Shown here: positions 1 through 8,557 of the stretch, piece after piece
Numbering within the stretch: the first letter of the stretch is position 1
Layout: every line of letters starts with the position of its first letter
Source of the DNA: JBBRTJ01 sp038244535
GTDB taxonomy: Bacteria > Actinomycetota > Acidimicrobiia > Acidimicrobiales > Ilumatobacteraceae
Length of the DNA stretch: 31,599 nt
Assembly (NCBI GenBank): GCA_038244535.1
Contig: JBBRTJ010000036.1
Location: forward strand, 1 to 31,599
Direction: 5' to 3'
The notes under the pieces: generated by a model
Told to the model about the DNA's origin: nothing
What the model saw: the letters and a program-made list of their open reading frames with translations, nothing else
Database searches by the model: none
Translations under genes and position numbers: made by a program

Positions 1-1074
1 ATCCTCACCTACGTCGGCGAGTACGACGAGCGGGCCGTGGGCGAGTCGATCCGGCGCGAGCTGCTGCGAGAGGGCCAGGTCTTCTTCGTGCACAACAGGG
101 TGCAGGACATCGAGAAGGTCGCCGACGAGCTGCGGATGCTCGTGCCCGAGGCCCGCGTCGCCATCGCCCATGGGCAGATGGACGAGGGCAGCCTCGAGCA
201 GGTGGTGTTCGAGTTCTGGCAGGGCGAGTTCGACGTGCTCGTGTGCACCACGATCATCGAGAGCGGCATCGACATGCCGACCGTGAACACGCTGGTGGTC
301 GACCGAGCCGACCTGCTCGGGCTCGGCCAGCTCCACCAGCTGCGGGGCCGCGTCGGCCGGGCCGGGCAGCGGGCCTACGCCTACCTGTTCCACCCCCGCG
401 ACCGCGTCCTGACCGAGGAGGCCTACGAGCGCCTGCGGACCATCGGCGAGGCCACCGAGCTGGGCAGTGGCTTCAAGATCGCCATGCGTGACCTCGAGAT
501 CCGCGGAGCGGGCAACCTCCTGAGCGCCGACCAGAGCGGCCACATCGCCGCCGTGGGCTACGACCTCTACTGCCAGATGGTGACCGAAGCGGTGGCCGAG
601 ATGAAGGGCGAGCCCGTCAAGGAGCCGGCCGAGGTGAAGCTCGACGTGCCTGTCGACGCCTACCTCCCGCCCGACTACGTGGCCAAGGAGGAGCTGCGCC
701 TCGAGGCGTACCGCCGGCTCGCCGCGGTCACCGACCACGCCGAGGTCAACGACATCCGCGCCGAGTGGGAGGACCGTTACGGGCCGGTGCCTGCCCCCGC
801 CGAAGCCCTGCTCGGTGTGGGCCACCTGCGCGCCGAGTGCCACCGCACCGGGGTCCGCGACATCGCCATCACGGGCACCCAGGCCCGGATCGCACCGCTC
901 AAGCTGCGCGCCAGCCAGGAGATGCGACTGAAGCGCCTGTCGCGGGGGTCGCTCTACAAGGAAGACAGCGGACAGATCGTCTGGCCCCTCCAAAAGGGCG
1001 TCGATGCCGCCACGCAACTGGTCCGCTTGCTGAAGGAACTCGTTCCAGACGAGCCGGTAGCTTCCCTGTCGTGA
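1..1074 (+). CDS. mfd: Transcription-repair coupling factor Mfd, C-terminal part (5' truncated by window)
   Basis: Mfd is a DNA translocase that removes RNA polymerase stalled at lesions and recruits UvrA. The reading frame is open from base 1, so the gene begins upstream; 357 codons of a protein usually near 1,150 residues are visible. The first residues (ILTYVGEYDERAV) already match Mfd. Superfamily 2 helicase motif V is seen as IIESGIDMPTVNT and motif VI as QLHQLRGRVGR (visible residues 110-120), followed by the relay region with RGAGNLLSADQSGHIAAVG. The C-terminal TRCF (D7) domain begins near AYLPPDYV (visible residue 220). The stop overlaps the next gene by four bases (GTGA), suggesting cotranscription and coupling. 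Identity is clear; only the N-terminal half is missing from view. Confidence 0.97.
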   Translation: MLTYVGEYDERAVGESIRRELLREGQVFFVHNRVQDIEKVADELRMLVPEARVAIAHGQMDEGSLEQVVFEFWQGEFDVLVCTTIIESGIDMPTVNTLVVDRADLLGLGQLHQLRGRVGRAGQRAYAYLFHPRDRVLTEEAYERLRTIGEATELGSGFKIAMRDLEIRGAGNLLSADQSGHIAAVGYDLYCQMVTEAVAEMKGEPVKEPAEVKLDVPVDAYLPPDYVAKEELRLEAYRRLAAVTDHAEVNDIRAEWEDRYGPVPAPAEALLGVGHLRAECHRTGVRDIAITGTQARIAPLKLRASQEMRLKRLSRGSLYKEDSGQIVWPLQKGVDAATQLVRLLKELVPDEPVASLS

Positions 1075-2105
1075 ATCGTCTTCTTCTTGCTGCTGCTGGC
1101 GCGCTCCTGATCGGCATCGGCGCCGCCTCATGCTCGTCCACCAACCCGCCGGCCGCCACGGTGAATGGCACCGACATCAAGCGGGCCGACTTCCAGTCCG
1201 AGGTCAGCGCCCTGGCCGGCAACGCCAAGCTCATGGGTGGCAGCAAGCTCAACACGCTCGACATGAACCGCACCGACTCGTGGCTCAAGCTCAACATCCG
1301 CTGGGCCATCGTCGAGCAGGAGCTGAAGAAGCGGGGCATCACGCCGACGGCCGACATGCTCAAGCAGTCCGCCGACCAGGCGCCGTCGGCCTTCACGCAG
1401 AACGCCGACCCCGAGCTCTGGGCCGCCTTCCCTCAGGACTTCCGCGACAGGATCGTGACTCGCCTCGCCAACGACATGGCCCTGCGTGACGTGCTGTCCC
1501 CCGTGCCGAGTGACGCCGTGCTCCAGACCGCCTACGACAAGAACCCCAAGCAGTGGGGCGAGCAGTGCCTCAGCCACATCTTGGTGGCCGACGACATCAC
1601 GGCCGAAGGCGTGCAGGCCCGCCTGGCGAAGGGGGAGAACTTCGCGGCGCTGGCCAAGGAGCTGTCGACCGACACCGGTTCGGCGCCCAACGGCGGCTCG
1701 CTCAAGAACACCGACGGCACGTGCCTGCGAGGCGGCCAGTACGTCGCCGAGTTCGCGGCGGCGGCCTCACAGGCCACCCCGGGCAAGCCCACCGAGCCGG
1801 TCAAGACGCAGTTCGGCTACCACATCCTGCTCGTCGACAGCATCAAAGTGCTGCCGTTCGACCAGGTGAAGGCCGACATCACCAAGCAGCTGCAGGGCGA
1901 CGCGACGAAGGCCTTTCAGGACTTCTTGAACACCGCCTATCGCGCCGGAACGATCAAGATCGACAAGCGCTACGGCTCGTGGGACCCGGCCACGAGCGCC
2001 GTCGTTCCCCCTGCCGGCGCCGCGAGCGGCCCCACCACCACAGGCCCCGCTGGTGGTGACACCGCTACCACGGTTCCGGGTGGCAGCGCGACCACGAACG
2101 GCTGA
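1071..2105 (+). CDS. Lipoprotein peptidyl-prolyl cis-trans isomerase, PpiC/SurA type
   Basis: A probable extracytoplasmic foldase of 344 residues. The GTG start at 1071 overlaps the mfd stop. It gives a short positive N-terminus (MNRLLLAAAG), a hydrophobic stretch and a lipobox-like AASC with Cys about residue 22, so it is probably lipid-anchored; the -3 position is Ala rather than the preferred Leu, which weakens the lipobox slightly. Residues about 35-150 form a SurA_N-like helical region. The rotamase (PpiC) domain spans about 162-256 with SHILV, FAALAKELS, GGSL and FGYHILLVD. The last 40 residues are Thr/Gly/Ala-rich and probably disordered. A start upstream inside mfd is open but would remove the signal peptide. 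SurA-like genes near mazG are common in Actinomycetota. Its clients are unknown. Confidence 0.9.
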   Translation: MNRLLLAAAGALLIGIGAASCSSTNPPAATVNGTDIKRADFQSEVSALAGNAKLMGGSKLNTLDMNRTDSWLKLNIRWAIVEQELKKRGITPTADMLKQSADQAPSAFTQNADPELWAAFPQDFRDRIVTRLANDMALRDVLSPVPSDAVLQTAYDKNPKQWGEQCLSHILVADDITAEGVQARLAKGENFAALAKELSTDTGSAPNGGSLKNTDGTCLRGGQYVAEFAAAASQATPGKPTEPVKTQFGYHILLVDSIKVLPFDQVKADITKQLQGDATKAFQDFLNTAYRAGTIKIDKRYGSWDPATSAVVPPAGAASGPTTTGPAGGDTATTVPGGSATTNG

Positions 2106-2110
2106 CGCTC

Positions 2111-3565
2111 GTGGCCCGGGTGGTCGTGGTCGGCCTTGGTCCCGCGGGACCCGAGCTGGTCACCGCGGCCACCCTCGCCGCCATCGAGGACATCCCTCAC
2201 CGGTTCCTCCGCACGGCCCGCCACCCGTCGGCCGGGTTGGTTGCCGATGCAACCACCTTCGACGGGGTGTACGAGGGGGCCACCATCCTCGACGCGGTCT
2301 ACCCCGAGATCGTCGAGCGACTCGTCGCCGCCGCCGCCGAGCACGGCGAGGTGCTCTATGCCGTGCCCGGCTCGCCACTGGTGGCCGAGCGCACCGTCGA
2401 CCTCCTGCGCGGCGACGACCGCGTTAAGGTAGAGGTGCACCCTGCGCTGTCGTACCTCGACCTGGCGTGGGCAGCCCTCGGCGTCGACCCGTTGGCGGCC
2501 GGTGTGCGCCTGGTCGACGGTCACCGGTTCACCGTCGAGGCCGCCGGGCAACGAGGCCCGCTCCTCGTGGCGCAATGCGACTCGATCACGGTGCTGAGCG
2601 AGGTGAAGCTGTCCGTCGAGGGCGAGTCGCCAGCCTCGGTGACGGTGCTGCAGCGCCTGGGTCTGCCCGACGCCTCGGTGCACACGGTGGCCTGGGACGA
2701 CCTCGATCGTGTCGTCATCCCCGACCACCTGACCACGCTGTGGATCCCCGAGCTGGCCGAGCCCATCGCCAGCGAGATGATCCGCCTCCACGAGCTGGTC
2801 CGCACGCTGCGGGCCCGCTGCCCGTGGGACCAGGAGCAGACCCACGCCAGCCTCACCCGGCACCTGTTGGAGGAGTCCTACGAGGTGCTCGAGGCCATCG
2901 ACGCCCTCGACGTCGAGTCGGGAGAGGGTTACGAGCACCTCGAAGAGGAGCTCGGCGATCTGCTGTACCAGATCGAGTTCCACGCGCTGCTGGCCGCCGA
3001 GCAGGGCCGGTTCACCATGGCCGACGTGGCCCGCAACGTCCACGACAAGCTGGTGGCCCGCCACCCGCACGTGTTCGGCGGCGAGGTGGCGCACTCGGCG
3101 AGTGAGGTCGTGGCCGGCTGGGAGCAGCGCAAGCAGGTCGAAAAGGGTCGCGACTCGATCCTCGACGGCATCCCCACCGCGCTCCCCGGACTGCTGCTGG
3201 CGTGGAAGGTGCAGGGGCGGGCTGCCTCGGTCGGGTTCGACTGGCCGTCGATCGACGGGCCCATCGCCAAGGTGGCCGAGGAGCTGGCCGAGCTGGTCGA
3301 GGCGATCGGTCCCGATCCGCGCTCAGCCGACCCCGAGGCCGTGCTCGACGAACTGGGCGACCTGCTGTTCAGCGTCGTCAACGTGGCCCGCCAGCTCGAC
3401 GTCGACCCCGAGTCCGCGCTGCGCCGGGCCAGCGCGTCGTTCACCGGCCGCTTCCGCAAGGTCGAGCGCCTGGCCGCCGAGCGCGGCCTCGACGTACGCA
3501 GCCTCGACCTGGCCGGCCTCGACGCCCTCTGGGACGAAGCCAAGGCCACCGAGCGCCCGGCGTGA
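2111..3565 (+). CDS. mazG: Bifunctional tetrapyrrole-methylase-like / MazG nucleoside triphosphate pyrophosphohydrolase
   Basis: A 484-residue fusion of the YabN type. The N-terminal about 200 residues resemble an SAM-dependent tetrapyrrole (corrin/porphyrin) methylase, with the glycine-rich opening VVVGLGPAGPELVT and the YAVPGSPLVAERT loop. From about residue 223 there are two MazG halves: the first with CPWDQEQTHASL, EESYEVLEAID and EEELGDLLYQIEFHA, the second with EELAELVEAI and DELGDLLFSVVNVAR. These acidic EExxE...ExxD motifs bind Mg2+ and hydrolyse NTPs to NMP plus PPi, a house-cleaning role. What the methylase domain does in such fusions is not established. It starts with GTG five bases after the upstream stop, in the same operon as mfd and the foldase. 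An 18-bp palindrome lies in the coding sequence at 2238-2255 (see repeats). Confidence 0.95.
   Translation: MARVVVVGLGPAGPELVTAATLAAIEDIPHRFLRTARHPSAGLVADATTFDGVYEGATILDAVYPEIVERLVAAAAEHGEVLYAVPGSPLVAERTVDLLRGDDRVKVEVHPALSYLDLAWAALGVDPLAAGVRLVDGHRFTVEAAGQRGPLLVAQCDSITVLSEVKLSVEGESPASVTVLQRLGLPDASVHTVAWDDLDRVVIPDHLTTLWIPELAEPIASEMIRLHELVRTLRARCPWDQEQTHASLTRHLLEESYEVLEAIDALDVESGEGYEHLEEELGDLLYQIEFHALLAAEQGRFTMADVARNVHDKLVARHPHVFGGEVAHSASEVVAGWEQRKQVEKGRDSILDGIPTALPGLLLAWKVQGRAASVGFDWPSIDGPIAKVAEELAELVEAIGPDPRSADPEAVLDELGDLLFSVVNVARQLDVDPESALRRASASFTGRFRKVERLAAERGLDVRSLDLAGLDALWDEAKATERPA
2238..2255. repeat. Intragenic 18-bp palindrome, copy 1 (in mazG)
   Basis: TGGTTGCCGATGCAACCA lies inside mazG and encodes the V-A-D-A-T stretch. 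It differs from the copy at 25607-25624 at two positions and shares the flanks TTGG and CCACC with it (19 of 21 bases). The codons GTT and GCA look uncommon in this GC-rich genome. Confidence 0.6.
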
Positions 3566-3574
3566 GCGATGTTC

Positions 3575-3596
3575 CCGGTCAGTGACCGGTGGTCAC
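3575..3596. terminator. Hairpins between convergent genes
   Basis: Only 27 bases separate the mazG stop from the stop of the minus-strand secreted protein. The region holds the perfect inverted repeat CCGGTCA-G-TGACCGG (3575-3589), which overlaps a second one, GTGACC-ggt-GGTCAC (3582-3596). Either could form a terminator stem acting in both directions. There is no T-tract, so the call rests on position and symmetry. Confidence 0.5.
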
Positions 3597-5569
3597 CACG
3601 GCAGGCTCGTCCCCGTCAGCTGCACGAACTCGGCTGACTCCGAGAAGCCGAGCATCACCCCGCCCCGGCCGACGACGTGGCGGCTCAGCAGCGAGAGCCA
3701 GAAAGCGGCGCCATCGGCGTCAGGCGGACGACCCAGGACGTTGCGATACAGGAGCGAGACGAACGACGCGTCCGACAGCGATCCGTACAGCGCCGCGAAC
3801 TCCACCGACTGCGCGAACGCCTCGGAGATGATCCACAGCGGCGTACCAGCGGCGAGATGATCCAGCCAGAACTGGCGTCCTGCAGGGTCTGGAGGTCGCG
3901 TGAAGTAGGCGCGGTACAGCCGCTCGACCATCCCGTCGGCGCCTGACTGGCTGACCGTGCCCGAGAGGGCGGCCATCTCCGCCGACTCCGAGAACCCGAG
4001 CACCGCCCAGGGTCTGGTTAGGCGACCGGTTGCCAGCAGATCGACCCAGGCGGCCAAGCCGGCAGGGTCAGGGGCCCTCCCCAGTGCATTCACGTACAGC
4101 GCGGTGATGAACTCGGTGTCAGTGAGGCTCGGCCCGTAGCGAGCCAGGTACTCGGGCGAGCTCACGAAGGCTGCGGCCAGCGTGATCAAGCTCGCGCCCT
4201 GGTAGCGGAGGGTCTCCCATCCGGCGAGCCCGAAGTAGTCGGGGCGGCGACCGAGGGCAACCCGGTAGAGACGCTCGATCTGGCCGCGCACGGCGTCGTG
4301 CGGGACGGGCGGGGCGGGCAGGGGCGGTCGCGCCACCGTGGCGTCGTTGAAGGCCCGGGCCGCGATCGGTGCGGCGTACACGGCGGGCATGTCCACCAGG
4401 AGGATGCGACCCGCGCCGACGGCCAGGCTCGGCGGCGCAGAGGTCACCCTGGTGAGCGTCGTTCGCTGGAACGTGGGCACGAGGGCACCGGAGGGGCCGA
4501 GTCGGACCAGATCCTGACACCAGCCGCCCGAGCCGCCAAAGAGGGCGACCACCACGCTGAGGTCCGGCTCGGTCTTGACCGAGGCCGTGCCCGAGGGGCC
4601 GCAGGTCGTAGCGATCGACTGGGATCCGAGCGTGCCGAACGAGGGATCGACTGCGCCGGTGGGCAGGTAGCGATGGACGACGAAGAGGTTGTCGACGACC
4701 ACGAGCCGTGAGCTCGCGTCGATGGCGAAGTCCTGCACCAGCGCGCCGACGTTCACGTTGAAGTCGAAGGTGCCCGGAACCGGTCCGATCCGCGTCACCG
4801 ACATCTGCGTGTCTTGAAGGTAGAAGCGGTCCGCAGCGTCGACGGCGACGCCCTGACCGCTCGTGGTCAAGAAGTTGGCAAGTGGCGGAACGACCGTGCC
4901 CGTGTCGTCGAGCTGGACGAAGGCCGTGGCATCAGGCTGCCCCGCGACGGCGCCCGTCGGCATCGCGGCGAGGGAGGCGACGACGTACCCACCACCAGCC
5001 GCGATGCGCAGCGCATGGTCGAAGCCCTTCCACAGCCACGGTGGTGGGGTGATCGACACCATGCCACCGGAGCCGAAGCTCGGATCCGGCGCGCCAAAGG
5101 CGTCGAAGGCGAAGATCGTGGCCCGTTTGATGCCGGCCGAGGCGTCCGCTCCGGCGATCACGGTTCGGCCGCCACTGGTGACGGCGACACCCTCGAACCA
5201 CGCCTGGTTGCGCTGAACCGGTAACCCGTGGTTCCACAGCGGGTCGGGCGAGCCGTCAGGCATGAACCGTTGGACCATCCCGACCATGCCTGCCGCCGAG
5301 TTGATGTTGGTGGCGACGAGGACGATCCGCCCGTCGGCGTCGATCGCGCTGGACACTCGGGGGTTCGGAACGAAGCCATCGGGCAGCGACCGGTTCGGTG
5401 GGGTCACGAACCCGGTCGCCCCCGAGCCTCCCCCGAACGACAGGTCGGGCCCTCCATCGGCGACGGCCGCCGACTGCGACACCCCTCGGGCATCTGCGGT
5501 GGTGCCACCGATCGCCAGCCCTGCCGCCAGCAAGGCCATCACCACCGCCACCCTCATCCGCCGCATCAC
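3593..5569 (-). CDS. Secreted delta-60 repeat / DUF4214 domain protein
   Basis: A 658-residue exported protein of unknown function. It starts with GTG at 5569 (an ATG follows immediately) and has a basic MMRRMRVAVV start, a hydrophobic core and a probable signal-peptidase site near ADA, residue 27. Residues about 35-400 contain degenerate delta-60-type beta-propeller repeats, recognised by units such as FDAFGAPDPSFGSGGMV and YLPTGAVDPSFGTLG. Residues about 425-655 hold four DUF4214-like helical repeats, each with a Y-x4-GRxPDxxGLxxW core (YRVALGRRPDYFGLAGW, YVNALGRAPDPAGLAAW, YRAYFTRPPDPAGRQFW, YRNVLGRPPDADGAAFW) plus FSESAE. DUF4214 occurs in many surface and S-layer-associated proteins. There is no LPxTG or membrane anchor, so it is probably released. 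It lies downstream of an SDR gene on the same strand, with a 125-bp gap. Confidence 0.85.
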   Translation of the reverse strand: MMRRMRVAVVMALLAAGLAIGGTTADARGVSQSAAVADGGPDLSFGGGSGATGFVTPPNRSLPDGFVPNPRVSSAIDADGRIVLVATNINSAAGMVGMVQRFMPDGSPDPLWNHGLPVQRNQAWFEGVAVTSGGRTVIAGADASAGIKRATIFAFDAFGAPDPSFGSGGMVSITPPPWLWKGFDHALRIAAGGGYVVASLAAMPTGAVAGQPDATAFVQLDDTGTVVPPLANFLTTSGQGVAVDAADRFYLQDTQMSVTRIGPVPGTFDFNVNVGALVQDFAIDASSRLVVVDNLFVVHRYLPTGAVDPSFGTLGSQSIATTCGPSGTASVKTEPDLSVVVALFGGSGGWCQDLVRLGPSGALVPTFQRTTLTRVTSAPPSLAVGAGRILLVDMPAVYAAPIAARAFNDATVARPPLPAPPVPHDAVRGQIERLYRVALGRRPDYFGLAGWETLRYQGASLITLAAAFVSSPEYLARYGPSLTDTEFITALYVNALGRAPDPAGLAAWVDLLATGRLTRPWAVLGFSESAEMAALSGTVSQSGADGMVERLYRAYFTRPPDPAGRQFWLDHLAAGTPLWIISEAFAQSVEFAALYGSLSDASFVSLLYRNVLGRPPDADGAAFWLSLLSRHVVGRGGVMLGFSESAEFVQLTGTSLPW

Positions 5570-5580
5570 CGAGCGAGGCT

Positions 5581-5607
5581 ACGGGCCATGCGCCACTGGC
5601 GGCCCGT
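5581..5607. terminator. Inverted repeat between two minus-strand genes
   Basis: The 7-bp arms ACGGGCC and GGCCCGT (5581-5587, 5601-5607) enclose a further GCC-act-GGC pair. The repeat lies 87 bases after the SDR stop and 11 bases before the GTG of the secreted protein on the minus strand. It could terminate the SDR transcript or fold in the leader of the secreted-protein mRNA. There is no T-tract. Confidence 0.35.
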
Positions 5608-5694
5608 CGTGGGCAATCAGGCCCATCACAGCGAGGACCTCACCCACCCGGGAGCGTCACAGGAGCCCAGCTTCGTGCCGGAGGCATGGCCGCG

Positions 5695-6477
5695 TCAGTG
5701 CATCATCCGCCCACCGTTGAGGAACAGCGTCATGCCGGTGACGTACTCGCCCCCCTTGCCGGCCAGCCACACGAACCACGGCGCGCCGTGCTCCTCGGCA
5801 TCGCCCAGGAACCCCAGGGGCATCTTGGCCTTCAGGCCCTCGACGTAGTCGGTGTTGTTGGCCAGCCAGTTGTCCCAGGCGTCGGTCTTGAGCGACGGGT
5901 TGATGGTGTTGACGGAGATCCCGTACTTGCCCCACTCGCGGGCGGCCGTGCGCGTGAGCGCCCTGATGGCCTCCTTCGTGGCGTTGTAGGGCGTGTTGCC
6001 GGGGAACCCCTCCATTCCGGAGCCCGACGAGAGGTTGATGATGCGGCCGCCGTGGTCCCTCATGAAGGGGAACACCGCCTGCATCCCCCACAGCGTGGCC
6101 GTGGCGCCCGTGCGGAAGGTGTACTCCCACTCCTCGTCGTCGGTGTCCTCGAGGGGCGTCGGGATGGTGGAGACGCGGGGCTGAGCGGCGGTGCCGAAGC
6201 CCTGCGCGTTGTTCACCAGGATGTCGACGGTGCCGAACTCGGCGACGCAGGCCTGAACCATCGCGATGATGTCGTCCTTGCGACTCACGTCCGTCGGCAC
6301 CCCGATGGCGATGCCGCCTTCGGCGACGATGTCGGCGGTGACCGCCTCGACCGTGGAGGGCGTGCGGCTGGCCACGACGACCTTGGCGCCCTCCCTGGCG
6401 AACACGGTGGCGACGGCCTTGCCGATCCCCCGCCCGGCCCCCGTGACGATGGCGACCTTGCCGGCCAGTTCCCCCAT
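5695..6477 (-). CDS. Short-chain dehydrogenase/reductase (classical SDR)
   Basis: A 260-residue NAD(P)-dependent oxidoreductase. I chose the ATG at 6477 because the protein then begins MGELAGKVAIVTG, placing the Rossmann motif TGAGRGIGKA at the usual distance; an open extension upstream to 6510 adds nothing recognisable. Further SDR marks are NNAQG (normally NNAG), the INLSSGSG active-site serine strand, and the catalytic pair Tyr164/Lys168 in YNATK, followed by SVNTINP. The C-terminus, GMTLFLNGG, is the usual substrate-side end. The substrate cannot be inferred. It is divergent from eno across a 250-bp gap in which I see no strong promoter element for this strand. Confidence 0.9.
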   Translation of the reverse strand: MGELAGKVAIVTGAGRGIGKAVATVFAREGAKVVVASRTPSTVEAVTADIVAEGGIAIGVPTDVSRKDDIIAMVQACVAEFGTVDILVNNAQGFGTAAQPRVSTIPTPLEDTDDEEWEYTFRTGATATLWGMQAVFPFMRDHGGRIINLSSGSGMEGFPGNTPYNATKEAIRALTRTAAREWGKYGISVNTINPSLKTDAWDNWLANNTDYVEGLKAKMPLGFLGDAEEHGAPWFVWLAGKGGEYVTGMTLFLNGGRMMH

Positions 6478-6727
6478 GCGCGTGTCACCCCGTACGTCTG
6501 CGTCGACCACTCACGGCCGAGAGTAGCTCCGCGTCGTCGTCCCGAAGCTGGTGTCGACCGCTCCATGCGTGCCGCTGGAGCAGACAAGTCGACGCCGCCA
6601 GGCCCGCCGCGGCAGGCGGCCCATCGTTCCCCTCTGCACGACGCCGCTGGCGGGTGCCTGATCGGGCGGACGAGCCTCAGTACAGTTCGGTCCAGGGCGG
6701 AGCCCCCCAACGGATGAGGAGCGCGCC

Positions 6728-8010
<1,283 letters not shown>

Positions 8011-8011
<1 letters not shown>

Positions 8012-8484
8012 TGCCCACCGCGACGGCCGCCCCGGGCAGCCTGTCGGCCCAGCTCAAGCGCGAGCGCGCCGAGCGCGCCGAGCGCGACGCCAAGGACGCC
8101 AAGAGCGGCAAGGGCGGTGGCGAAGGGCGAGGTCGTAAGCGTCATCCGATCGCCTACGGCATGTGGTTCGCACTCATCGTGGTGGTGACGATCGGCGTGC
8201 TCGTCGTGGCCGTGTTCCCGACCCGCTCCTGGCTGCAGCAGCGCAGTGCGGTGACCGAGGCCGAGCGCAAGCTGGCCGTCATCGAGACCGAGAACGCCCG
8301 CCTCGACGCCCGCATCACCGCACTGCAGGACCCCGCCGAGATCGAGCGCGTGGCCCGCGAGAAGTACGGCCTGGTGAAGCCGGGCGAGACCGCCTTCGCC
8401 ATCCTTCCTGCTCCGGCGGCGTCGGTGCTCCCCGCCGGGTTTCCCTTCAACCTCCTGCCCGGACTGCTCGACCAGAAGCCCTGA
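8011..8484 (+). CDS. Septum formation initiator FtsB/DivIC family protein
   Basis: A 157-residue bitopic division protein. The N-terminal 45 residues are highly charged and cytoplasmic (Lys/Arg/Glu/Asp with glycine). One membrane helix spans about residues 49-70 (MWFALIVVVTIGVLVVAVF). A predicted coiled coil follows, containing LAVIETENARLDARITAL, then the family signature DPAEIERVAREKYGLVKPGE. The last 30 residues are Ala/Pro-rich. FtsB/DivIC joins FtsL and FtsQ to activate septal peptidoglycan synthesis. The eno-ftsB coupling is conserved in Actinomycetota (Rv1023-Rv1024). Normally DUF501 and ppx follow directly; here they are 18 kb away. Confidence 0.93.
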
Positions 8485-8557
8485 GCCCGACCGCTCGGTC
8501 AGCGAACAGGGCCGGGTAGGGTCCGCCGGTCACGCTCTCTACGGGGGAAGGACCGAC

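Noticed and set aside
1970..3094. Antisense open frame of 374 codons across the foldase and mazG genes
   Set aside because: Shadow of two strongly supported genes; no homologous motifs.
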